This document shows, piece after piece, positions 54,430-61,588 of a DNA stretch of 64,000 nt. Below the pieces are notes generated by a model. That model saw only the letters and a list, made by a program, of their open reading frames with translations. It had not been told where the DNA came from and ran no database searches. Position 1 is the first letter of the stretch. Every line of letters starts with the position of its first letter. Origin of the DNA: Saprospiraceae bacterium (GTDB lineage: Bacteria > Bacteroidota > Bacteroidia > Chitinophagales > Saprospiraceae); NCBI GenBank assembly GCA_019187225.1, contig JABAQQ010000013.1:186001-250000 (forward strand), read 5' to 3'. The position numbers were made by a program, and so were the translations under genes.

Positions 54430-55095
54430 ATGAATAAGTCGCTCGCCCGATTGATCTCCTTCCTCTTCCACCCCTTGCTGATGCTAACCTATGCGTTGCT
54501 CCTCCTGATCGCATTCAATCCTTATGCGTTCAGCGCGCGCAGCCTTGCCGACAAACAGGCGATGATATTGTTCCTCTCTGTGTTCAGTACGAGTTTCGTA
54601 TTGCCCGCATTCGGTACGGCCCTGATGAAACCGCTCGGCCTCATCAAAACCCTGCAAATGGAAGACAAACTCGAGCGAACCGGGCCGTACATTCTTTCGG
54701 GAGTTTTCTATTTGTGGCTCTATAAAAATCTGGATTCGACCGGGCAGGCGCCGGCGTTGTTCACCACATTTGTGCTGGGGGCTACGATCGGCTTGTTTTT
54801 CGCTTTTTTCATCAATATTTTTACGAAGATCAGCGCCCATGCTGTGGGTATGGGCGGGTTGTTCGCCATGCTCTTGCTAACCAACACTGCGTGGGGTGGC
54901 GCCGTTCTGAATCTTGGAATAGCGGGCGGCACACTGCAGTTGAGCCTGAATACAGTGTTGGCGATCGTTGCCATCTTGGCTGGCCTCGTCGGAATGGCGC
55001 GTTTGGCATTGGGTGCGCATATACCGGCCGACCTGTACCGCGGCTATGCAGCGGGACTCGCAGCGATGCTGCTGGCTGGAATGATCAGAGTGTAA
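54430..55095 (+). CDS. PAP2-like integral membrane protein
   Basis: 221 residues with six to seven hydrophobic segments. DKLERTGPY, TKISAHAVGMGGLFA and LGAHIPADLYRGYAAGL lie where PAP2 phosphatases have their KxxxxxxRP, PSGH and SRxxxxxHxxxD motifs, but several key residues differ (SAHAVG, HIPADLY). It could be a diverged or inactive member. Its ATG directly follows the smpB stop, so it is translationally linked to smpB. Confidence 0.75.
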   Translation: MNKSLARLISFLFHPLLMLTYALLLLIAFNPYAFSARSLADKQAMILFLSVFSTSFVLPAFGTALMKPLGLIKTLQMEDKLERTGPYILSGVFYLWLYKNLDSTGQAPALFTTFVLGATIGLFFAFFINIFTKISAHAVGMGGLFAMLLLTNTAWGGAVLNLGIAGGTLQLSLNTVLAIVAILAGLVGMARLALGAHIPADLYRGYAAGLAAMLLAGMIRV

Positions 55096-55102
55096 AAAAT
55101 CT

Positions 55103-55585
55103 TTATTTTTCGGCAGCCTTCACTCCTTTGGTGTAATTGGAATAAAGATAAACCGGAATGGGAAGCGGATCCAGGTAGTTATAGATCACGGGCTTCACTT
55201 CTTCCCAATCAAGTCCACCAACGCCGGTCGCCAGGCGGGGAAGAGCTATACTTTCCAATTTCTCTTCGTTGATGAGTTTGACCAGTTCCCGCAGCGCATG
55301 GTTGACGTGAATGATAGAAGCGCGGCCGGGACGGGAGGTGTTCGTCTGTGGTGGTTCCTGCGTGAAAAGATTGATCACGCGCGCCCCTACCCCGCTCCAT
55401 ACCCATGCGGCGCCGGGTTGCGGGTGAAATTGCTGGCAATAGTGCCGGAAATCCTTGTACATGGACGGATACGTTTCACGCAGCGTCAGGGCTAGTCCCC
55501 TGTCGAAATGATCGTTTGGCGCCACACCGTGCACAATAGCCTGTGATTGAGACAATAAAATATCGCCGGTAACTTCCTTGATCAT
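55103..55585 (-). CDS. Macro-domain protein
   Basis: 160 residues from MIKEVTGDILLSQSQAIVHG at 55585. Macro domains bind or hydrolyse ADP-ribose conjugates. The first loop reads HGVAPNDHFDRGLAL instead of the common NAAN, and the second PRLATGVGGLDWEEVKPVI, similar to TARG1-type deADP-ribosylases. There is no toxin gene beside it. Convergent with the PAP2-like gene, 7 nt apart. Confidence 0.85.
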   Translation of the reverse strand: MIKEVTGDILLSQSQAIVHGVAPNDHFDRGLALTLRETYPSMYKDFRHYCQQFHPQPGAAWVWSGVGARVINLFTQEPPQTNTSRPGRASIIHVNHALRELVKLINEEKLESIALPRLATGVGGLDWEEVKPVIYNYLDPLPIPVYLYSNYTKGVKAAEK

Positions 55586-55735
55586 GTGTCTTTGTCCTTT
55601 TTGGTGAATCAATTTCAATAACGGGTCAAAGTTGCAGGGAGCAGTCACATAAGAAAGATGACAATCGTCACCCCAGGGATTGATGGTAGTGGGTTTTTAT
55701 AAAAAACGGCATTTTAAAAACTTCCCCCCATCCCC

Positions 55736-55743
55736 TACTTTTG
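55736..55743 (+). promoter_or_regulatory. -7 promoter box for serC
   Basis: TACTTTTG, a perfect match to TAnnTTTG, 102 nt before the serC start. No TTG at -33 spacing was found. Confidence 0.45.
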
Positions 55744-55845
55744 CACCCGAAAACTTCGCCGCAGAGGTACGGAAATGCAGCGTTTATTAATTTGATAAAA
55801 ATTTCCCTGCCCCATCCCTGTCTTTGCGGTTAACAAGTCCACTCG

Positions 55846-56922
55846 ATGAAAAAACACAATTTCTCCGCCGGGCCGGCCATCCTGCCCGCACCCGTCCTCA
55901 AAGAAGCCTCCAAAGCTGCGCTCAACTACCAGGGGATCGGTCTCAGTCTGCTCGAACTCTCGCACCGCGGCCCTGAGTTCACCGCCATCATTGAAGAAGC
56001 CAACGCGCTGATAAAAGAGATCATCGGTCTCCCCGAAGGGTACCACGTGTTGTGGCTCACCGGCGGCGCCAGCACCCAGTTTTTTATGATCCCGATGAAT
56101 CTGCTGAACGAGGACGAAACCGCCGCTTACGTCAACACTGGCGTATGGGCCGACAAAGCCATCAAGGAGGCGAAAGCCTTCGGCCATGTGAACGTGATCG
56201 CCTCGTCCAAAGAACAGAACTTTACCTTTATTCCCAAAGGCTATAAAATCCCAAAAGACGCCAAATACCTGCATCTCACAAGCAACAACACCATCTACGG
56301 CACACAATTGCACCGCTTTCCCAAGTCGCCCGTGCCACTGGTATGCGACATGTCGTCCGATTTCCTGAGCCGTCCGTTCGATCCCAACCCCTTCGGTCTT
56401 ATCTACGCCGGCGCACAGAAAAACCTCGGCCCGGCAGGCACAACAGTCGTCATCGTTCGGGAAGATATGCTGGGCACGGTCAGGCGCCACCTGCCATCCA
56501 TGCTCGATTACCGCACTTTCGTCAAGGAAAATTCGCTGTACAACACACCGCCGGTGTTTCCGATTTACGTCTCGATGCTCACCTTGCGCTGGATCAGGAA
56601 AAACGGCGGACTCAAGGGTATGCAGCGCCGGAACAAAGCAAAAGCGGCCATTTTGTACAATGAAATAGACCGCAATCCGCTGTTTAAAGGTACGGTAGCC
56701 AGGGAAGACCGTTCGCTGATGAACATTTGCTTCGTCATGGAAGACAAATATGCAGCACTCGAAAAGGAGTTTTTGAAAGAAACCGAAGCCAACGGCATGG
56801 TCGGCCTCAAAGGCCACCGCTCGGTCGGCGGGTTCCGCGCCAGCACTTACAATGCCCTGCCGAAAGCCAGCGTGCAGGCGTTGGCTGATCTGATGCAGGA
56901 TTTTGCAAGACGAAAGGGATAA
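55846..56922 (+). CDS. serC: Phosphoserine aminotransferase
   Basis: PLP-dependent enzyme of serine synthesis (and pyridoxal phosphate synthesis in some bacteria), converting 3-phosphohydroxypyruvate and glutamate to phosphoserine. 358 residues. Landmarks: [11 protein letters not shown] at the start, [16 protein letters not shown], and the PLP lysine in [19 protein letters not shown]. The C-terminus [11 protein letters not shown] binds substrate phosphate. An operon with the following protease-like gene is likely, 3 nt apart. Confidence 0.96.
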   Translation: MKKHNFSAGPAILPAPVLKEASKAALNYQGIGLSLLELSHRGPEFTAIIEEANALIKEIIGLPEGYHVLWLTGGASTQFFMIPMNLLNEDETAAYVNTGVWADKAIKEAKAFGHVNVIASSKEQNFTFIPKGYKIPKDAKYLHLTSNNTIYGTQLHRFPKSPVPLVCDMSSDFLSRPFDPNPFGLIYAGAQKNLGPAGTTVVIVREDMLGTVRRHLPSMLDYRTFVKENSLYNTPPVFPIYVSMLTLRWIRKNGGLKGMQRRNKAKAAILYNEIDRNPLFKGTVAREDRSLMNICFVMEDKYAALEKEFLKETEANGMVGLKGHRSVGGFRASTYNALPKASVQALADLMQDFARRKG

Positions 56923-56925
56923 TAT

Positions 56926-57660
56926 TTGAAAAAATACACCACCCATATCACGGCCTCCGGCCTCGAGGTGCCCGTCGAGATCACATTCGAGCGGCGGCGC
57001 GATACACGTTTCGGTATTACGCCCAAACGGGTGACCTTGCGCATGCCGATGGGAGTGAACCCGGACTACATTCAACGGCAGCTCTTCGAATTACAGCAAT
57101 GGGTGCATAAGGTGATGTTGGAAAAACCCGCCTTGCGCGAGCCGTTTTTGGGGAAAATCTACCAAACAGGCGACATACTGGAAGTTGGCCGGCGCCGCTA
57201 CGTGCTGGACGTAACCATTGAAGAGCGCGGTTCGCATGCGGGAAAATTGATCGGCGATACGATTTTCCTTCAATTGAGCAGTCAATCTGCCCCCGCACAC
57301 CGCACCCGCGCTGCCAAAACCCTGCTCAGCCGGGTGGTAGCGGGGGATTTTTATCCCGAGATCCGCCGCCGGGTGCTGGACTGGAACGACCGCACCTTCA
57401 GGCAGCACATCAAAAGCATCAACCTGAAATACAACCACAGCAACTGGGGCAGCTGCTCGGCGCACAACAACATCAACCTCTCTACCCGCCTCCTTTTCGC
57501 GCCGGATGAGGTGCAGGATTACGTCATTCTGCATGAATTGGCTCATTTGGTCGAGTTGAACCACTCCGACCGCTTCTGGGCACTCGTGGAAGGGCATATG
57601 CCCGACTACCGGGACAAGGAAAAATGGCTGAAAACACACCGTGCCAGGTGCGATTTTTAA
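56926..57660 (+). CDS. YgjP-type metallopeptidase (M48-like)
   Basis: 244 residues. The zinc site is HELAHLVELNHSDRFW, with a third His as in YgjP/WSS1-like proteins, and the preceding NHSNWGSCSAHNNI block is a family hallmark. The start is TTG at 56926, 3 nt after the serC stop; no ATG lies before the conserved N-terminal fold. Function of the bacterial family is uncertain; protease or phosphatase roles have been proposed. Confidence 0.9.
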   Translation: MKKYTTHITASGLEVPVEITFERRRDTRFGITPKRVTLRMPMGVNPDYIQRQLFELQQWVHKVMLEKPALREPFLGKIYQTGDILEVGRRRYVLDVTIEERGSHAGKLIGDTIFLQLSSQSAPAHRTRAAKTLLSRVVAGDFYPEIRRRVLDWNDRTFRQHIKSINLKYNHSNWGSCSAHNNINLSTRLLFAPDEVQDYVILHELAHLVELNHSDRFWALVEGHMPDYRDKEKWLKTHRARCDF

Positions 57661-57661
57661 A

Positions 57662-57919
57662 TCAGAGGGCGCACTTCCCACCCATCAGGACGAGTAGGGT
57701 CGCGAGGAGACCGGCAAGAAGGATCACCCGCCCTGACGAAGGGCGGTTTTTACGCGCATGGTATTCGGGCATGCCGGAGAGCGTTTCTTCTGCATTCAGG
57801 CGACGAGAGGCTTCCTCAGCAAGCGCCGGGTCGCGCGACAATTGCCTTTCAAAGGCAACTTCGTCCTCAGGGCTGAGGTTACCGTAGAGATACGGCTCAA
57901 TCATGTTGCGATAATTCAT
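57662..57919 (-). CDS. Small anti-sigma-like single-pass membrane protein
   Basis: 85 residues. The first 40 (MIEPYLYGNLSPEDEVAFER, then QLSRDPALAEEASRR) look like the cytosolic helix bundle of anti-sigma factors. One transmembrane helix follows (ILLAGLLATLLVLMGG, about 66-81). No zinc ligands. It does not neighbour a sigma gene; the ECF sigma in this window has another partner. It ends one base from the stop of the convergent gene. Confidence 0.65.
   Translation of the reverse strand: MNYRNMIEPYLYGNLSPEDEVAFERQLSRDPALAEEASRRLNAEETLSGMPEYHARKNRPSSGRVILLAGLLATLLVLMGGKCAL
57728..57751 (+). terminator. Terminator inside an antisense coding region
   Basis: CCGCCCT (57728-57734) and AGGGCGG (57740-57746) form a 7-bp stem with a 5-nt loop, followed by TTTTT. 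Oriented to stop plus-strand transcripts from serC-ygjP, but located within the coding sequence of the minus-strand 85-residue protein. Confidence 0.6.
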
Positions 57920-58102
57920 GGAAAAAGGCAGGAAAAGCGATTATTGGTTTCATTTGCTGAAGTTCAGCACCTTGAACCGTAAAAGAAAAAGCAATGTTGC
58001 AAACATCCACACTTTTTTTTGAATATCAACAACAGCAACACGATTAAATTTTTCTTAAAATGACGACGGGAAGGGATTGTCGAGAAGGGCGACTCGAGCT
58101 AT

Positions 58103-58687
58103 TCAAAGCCCCAATAGATGTCCCATCAATTCCTGCTTGGTTTTCAAATAGTTGCGACTTTCGTCGTGCGGCTCAATGACGATCGGGATGCGCCCGGCGA
58201 CCCGAACAGGCGAGCGGCGCAGGGCCTCCACTTTGGCGGGATTGTTCGTGATCAGTTCAACTTCGGAAATACCCAGGTCTTGCAGGATAAAGATCGCCGC
58301 GTCGTACTGCCGGGCGTCCACATCGAAGCCCAGGTGGGTATTAGCCTCTGCGGTATTGAGGCCGAGGTCTTGCAGGTTGTAAGCCTTGAGTTTGTTGATG
58401 AGGCCAATGCCGCGGCCTTCCTGCCGGAGATAAATGACCACTCCGCCGCTCCGGGCGGCAATATGAAGCGAAGCGTCTAATTGTTCGCCGCAATCGCAGC
58501 GCCGGGAGCCGAATACATCGCCGGTCATACATTCCGAATGTATGCGCACCGGTACCGGACGCGAGGGGTCGAATCCTTCGGCGACGAATGCGATGTGTGG
58601 CATCCGTTCGGTGGGCTTTTCGGCATAAGCCATCATGGTGAACTGTCCGTAACGGGTAGGGATCGGCGCTGCTGCTTGTCGTTGCAT
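58103..58687 (-). CDS. ribA: GTP cyclohydrolase II
   Basis: First step of riboflavin synthesis: opens the GTP imidazole ring. 194 residues from MQRQAAAPIPTRYGQF at 58687. Zinc ligands lie in HSECMTGDVFGSRRCDCGEQ; the catalytic loop is YLRQEGRGIGLINKLKAY, and LITNNPAKVEAL binds the base. There is no fused DHBP synthase domain, so ribB must be elsewhere. A promoter lies 31 nt upstream. Confidence 0.96.
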   Translation of the reverse strand: MQRQAAAPIPTRYGQFTMMAYAEKPTERMPHIAFVAEGFDPSRPVPVRIHSECMTGDVFGSRRCDCGEQLDASLHIAARSGGVVIYLRQEGRGIGLINKLKAYNLQDLGLNTAEANTHLGFDVDARQYDAAIFILQDLGISEVELITNNPAKVEALRRSPVRVAGRIPIVIEPHDESRNYLKTKQELMGHLLGL

Positions 58688-58718
58688 AATCGGGAATACC
58701 GGATTGGCAGGGTCAGGG

Positions 58719-58751
58719 CAAAAGTAAATCGAATTTCGGGCAATTGTGCAA
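58719..58751 (-). promoter_or_regulatory. Promoter of ribA
   Basis: On the minus strand TTG (58749-58751) and TACTTTTG (58719-58726) are 22 nt apart. The leader is too short for an FMN riboswitch, and no RFN fold is seen. Confidence 0.6.
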
Positions 58752-58801
58752 TTAAACACCCCAACCCCGTATTCAGTTGTCCTGTGCAAGACAAACATTT
58801 T

Positions 58802-59494
58802 TCAAACAGCGGCACCGACGCGCAATGTCTTGTCGCGCATGACCCTCAATTTTCTGCCAAAATAGATCTGCAAAGGAAGCAACAACAGGGTGGGACCGAA
58901 CCACTGGGCCCACCAAGGCAAAAAATGAGCGGAATTCACCGTGAAAGCCGTCGTCGAGGCCGTGAAAGCGCCCATCATCGTGCCGGCATGAAGCCGCATC
59001 CAGTCGAGCCGGTGCAACAGCCCGGGGTTGGTAAACACGCGCCAGTTGACCCTTGTGTCCATCAGCGACATAAGACCGAACACGCCAAATAAAATGGGAA
59101 ATGCGATCATGGTTCCCGCACTAAAATGCCATGCGGACATGCCGAGCATCGCAAGACCGTTCAGACCCAGCAAAGCAGTGTAAGCAAAGTCGAAAGGCAA
59201 CACCCGGCCCCCCTTCATTAAAAAAATGGCGCGCACACCGCGAAAGATGCCAGCCAGCACAAGCATGGAAATGCCGAGCAGAAATTGGAAAAATACCGAA
59301 TCCGGGTGTTTCAAAAAACCGGAAATGGCCGTGACCGCCACGACGAGCATGGCGTAAAAAAATGTTTTGCCGACGAGGCGATGTTTTTGCGGGTTTTTAA
59401 AATTGTAAAAAATGGCAACGGGGCCGGTGAGAAGTGTGGTTACTCCTGCGATGATGTGGGCGTAGAGTGAAATTTTTCCGAAAAATTCAGACAT
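58802..59494 (-). CDS. Multi-pass membrane protein, DUF2306-like
   Basis: 230 residues from MSEFFGKISLYAHIIAGVTT at 59494, with about seven transmembrane helices. NPQKHRLVGKTFFYAM near residue 35 and RLDWMRLHAGTMMGAFTA near 180 place conserved histidines at helix ends, as in DUF2306-type proteins. Function unknown. The frame upstream of 59494 is not supported. It ends 114 nt before ribA on the same strand. Confidence 0.78.
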   Translation of the reverse strand: MSEFFGKISLYAHIIAGVTTLLTGPVAIFYNFKNPQKHRLVGKTFFYAMLVVAVTAISGFLKHPDSVFFQFLLGISMLVLAGIFRGVRAIFLMKGGRVLPFDFAYTALLGLNGLAMLGMSAWHFSAGTMIAFPILFGVFGLMSLMDTRVNWRVFTNPGLLHRLDWMRLHAGTMMGAFTASTTAFTVNSAHFLPWWAQWFGPTLLLLPLQIYFGRKLRVMRDKTLRVGAAV

Positions 59495-59691
59495 GACATC
59501 TTCCTTGTTGAAATATTTGTTGGGACAAAGGAATAGCCGTGGGAAATGCCGTGCCGGAAAGAGGGGCAGAGCGCAGGTTATTGGGACAAACAGCAAGGCG
59601 CCGGGGTGAAGTGTGCGATTTTGGGGTGAAATGCAAAAGGGTTAATGAGGATTGACAAAGGTTGATCGAAAGGAGTTTTTCAAGTACCATT

Positions 59692-60789
59692 TTAGCGCAC
59701 AAACGGAACATCCACCGTAAGGATCGGATTGATGCCACGCACCCACTCCCAATTCCGGACGAGCCGGATGGCTTCCTGGTCGCAACCGTAACCCACCGAG
59801 CGCAGGATGACAAATCCCTGCGGTTCGCCGTTGGCATTGAGGTTGAACTGCAATTGCACCGTGCCGCTGGCGTTGTGGTTGCGGGCTTCGGGGGTGAGGC
59901 GGGCATTCTGGCGCAGGTATTCGCTGAAGGCTTCCCATCCGCCTTCGGGTTCGCTTTCTTTTTGTTGATCCTGGTCGCGGGCAGCTTTTTTCTCCGCCTG
60001 CATGTCGGGTTTGCGGTCGGTTTCATGCCAGGCAGTATCTGCCGGGCGGCCTGCCTCTTTCGATTTTTTTGCTTTGGCGAATTGTTCCGGGCGGTTGAGA
60101 ACGGTCTCCGCAGCCCGGTCTTTCGCCGATTCCGATGCCATTTTGTCTGACATTTCACGGGACTGAGCCCGGGCCGGCGCAGCGACAGGGGCTTGCGGCG
60201 GCGCTACGGCGGCGTTGCCGGACGGAACGTCATCCGCTTCGATGGATTCGGCTTCTTCGGCTGCGGCAATGTCGGGAGCAGCGCCGGGAGCAGATAAAGT
60301 TTGACCTTGCGGAGCAGGCTTGGCAGGGCTTGAAGCAGCGGGGGCAGACCCGGCATCGGGTGATATCCCGGCAATATCCTGACTATCAGGCGATCCGGTT
60401 CCAGGCACAGCTTCGGTTGCAGGGATTTGGCCAGGTGATTCAAGGGGAGCCTGGGCAACGGGAGCAGCCTCTTTTACATTCCATTTCGGGAAAAACACAA
60501 TTGCAGCGATCAGCAGGACCAGTGCAGCGGCGGCGGCCAATATCTGCGGCAAAGCAAGCACGCGTCCGCCCCCCGTACGCCGTTGAAGCCTCAGCCGCAG
60601 GGCGGCCAGCTGCTCATCGTGCGCTGCTTCGGGCAGGGACATAAAGCCTTCCATGGCCTCGCGACGAAAGTCGTCGGAAGCAGTCAGGGCGTTCAACTCC
60701 TGCTCGTCGGCACGGGTAAAGTCTCCGCTTTGCCAACGCCGGAGCAGTTCAAGAAATCGCGCGTCGTTGTGTTGCACAGAAGGGTCCAC
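59692..60789 (-). CDS. Anti-sigma-type protein with TonB-like C-terminal domain
   Basis: 365 residues. The N-terminal 75 resemble an anti-sigma cytosolic domain (LLRRWQSGDFTRADEQELNA). A membrane helix follows at about 78-98, then a Pro/Ala/Ser/Gln-rich periplasmic spacer. The last 80 residues are a TonB C-terminal type domain (GTVQLQFNLNANGEPQGFVI, then EAIRLVRNWEWVRG). It is encoded directly after the ECF sigma gene, a usual Bacteroidota arrangement. It may sense an outer-membrane partner and hold the sigma factor (inference). Confidence 0.85.
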   Translation of the reverse strand: MDPSVQHNDARFLELLRRWQSGDFTRADEQELNALTASDDFRREAMEGFMSLPEAAHDEQLAALRLRLQRRTGGGRVLALPQILAAAAALVLLIAAIVFFPKWNVKEAAPVAQAPLESPGQIPATEAVPGTGSPDSQDIAGISPDAGSAPAASSPAKPAPQGQTLSAPGAAPDIAAAEEAESIEADDVPSGNAAVAPPQAPVAAPARAQSREMSDKMASESAKDRAAETVLNRPEQFAKAKKSKEAGRPADTAWHETDRKPDMQAEKKAARDQDQQKESEPEGGWEAFSEYLRQNARLTPEARNHNASGTVQLQFNLNANGEPQGFVILRSVGYGCDQEAIRLVRNWEWVRGINPILTVDVPFVR

Positions 60790-60800
60790 GTTGATGGTTT

Positions 60801-60890
60801 ATTGGTTATTGGTTATTGGTTGTTGGTTGTTGGTTGTTGGTTGTTGGTTGTTGGTTGTTGGTTGAAAATATTCATCATTCATCATTCATC
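60801..60890. repeat. Two heptad arrays: (ATTGGTT)3(GTTGGTT)6 and (ATTCATC)3
   Basis: Nine in-phase heptads at 60801-60863, then three ATTCATC at 60870-60890. The sigma-factor stop codon (60875-60877) is inside the first ATTCATC. Together they fill the whole gap between the sigma and anti-sigma genes. Confidence 0.95.
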
Positions 60891-61465
60891 ATCCCCCTTA
60901 TCCCGGCTTTTTCGAGGCAGATTTTCAGGTTGCGCCGCCCGTTCTGGATGTAAGAGCGGACTTTTCCCACATCTTCGGCGATGATGTCTGCAATTTCCTT
61001 GTACGATTTTTCTTCAAAATAAAACCACTCCACGCTTTTTCGCTGTTGATGTGGCAATTCGTCGAGGCATTTTTCCAAAGGTGTGCCATTTTGAGGCAGT
61101 TCATACTCGAAAGACTGCTCTACGGCGTCGTGGCGGCTCATGTCGTCGTGCAGGTCGGTTGGGCGGCGTTGATTTTTGCGCCATTCCATGAGACAGTGGT
61201 TGCGTGCCAGCACGTAGAGCCAGCCCCTGAACGATTCGATTTGGTGTTCCCGCACCTTGCGCGTCAGTTCCTCATAGATCGCCATCACCGCGTCTTCGGC
61301 TTTGCCTGCATCTTTGAGTATCTTGAGGCAAACGCCATAGACCATCGGCATATACCGCTCGTACAAGCTGCCCAAATACTGCGCATCGCCGCCGGAAAGG
61401 TATTTTTCCAGCAACTGTTCGTCGGTCGAGTGTTCGGGCGCACGGGGGCGGAGGAATTTCAGCAT
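60875..61465 (-). CDS. RNA polymerase ECF-type sigma factor
   Basis: 196 residues from MLKFLRPRAPEHSTDEQLLE at 61465. Region 2 includes SLYERYMPMVYGVCLKIL and ESFRGWLYVLARNHCLMEWRK; region 4 includes LPHQQRKSVEWFYFEEKSYKEIADIIAEDVGKVRSYIQ, of which KSYKEIADII is the helix-turn-helix. It is followed by a membrane anti-sigma-like gene. The C-terminal MMNDE and stop come from an ATTCATC (ATGATGA complement) array, the same ending as RlmB. Confidence 0.93.
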   Translation of the reverse strand: MLKFLRPRAPEHSTDEQLLEKYLSGGDAQYLGSLYERYMPMVYGVCLKILKDAGKAEDAVMAIYEELTRKVREHQIESFRGWLYVLARNHCLMEWRKNQRRPTDLHDDMSRHDAVEQSFEYELPQNGTPLEKCLDELPHQQRKSVEWFYFEEKSYKEIADIIAEDVGKVRSYIQNGRRNLKICLEKAGIRGMMNDE

Positions 61466-61588
61466 GAATAAGCCGGGAGCAAGCGCCGCCAAAAGTACGG
61501 ATAAGGATGCAAATGGCCGTACCGATTGCATAAATTGAAGGTTGTTCGGCGCAGTTTTACTGCCGTTCAGGGCGCAAACGATTTTCTG

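Noticed and set aside
55103-55585. Macro-domain gene as part of a DarTG-type toxin-antitoxin pair
   Set aside because: No DarT-like or other ADP-ribosyltransferase gene is adjacent; neighbours are smpB, a PAP2-like gene and serC.
58688-58801. Possible FMN riboswitch ahead of ribA
   Set aside because: The leader is about 30 nt after the promoter; there is no room or sequence for the RFN element.
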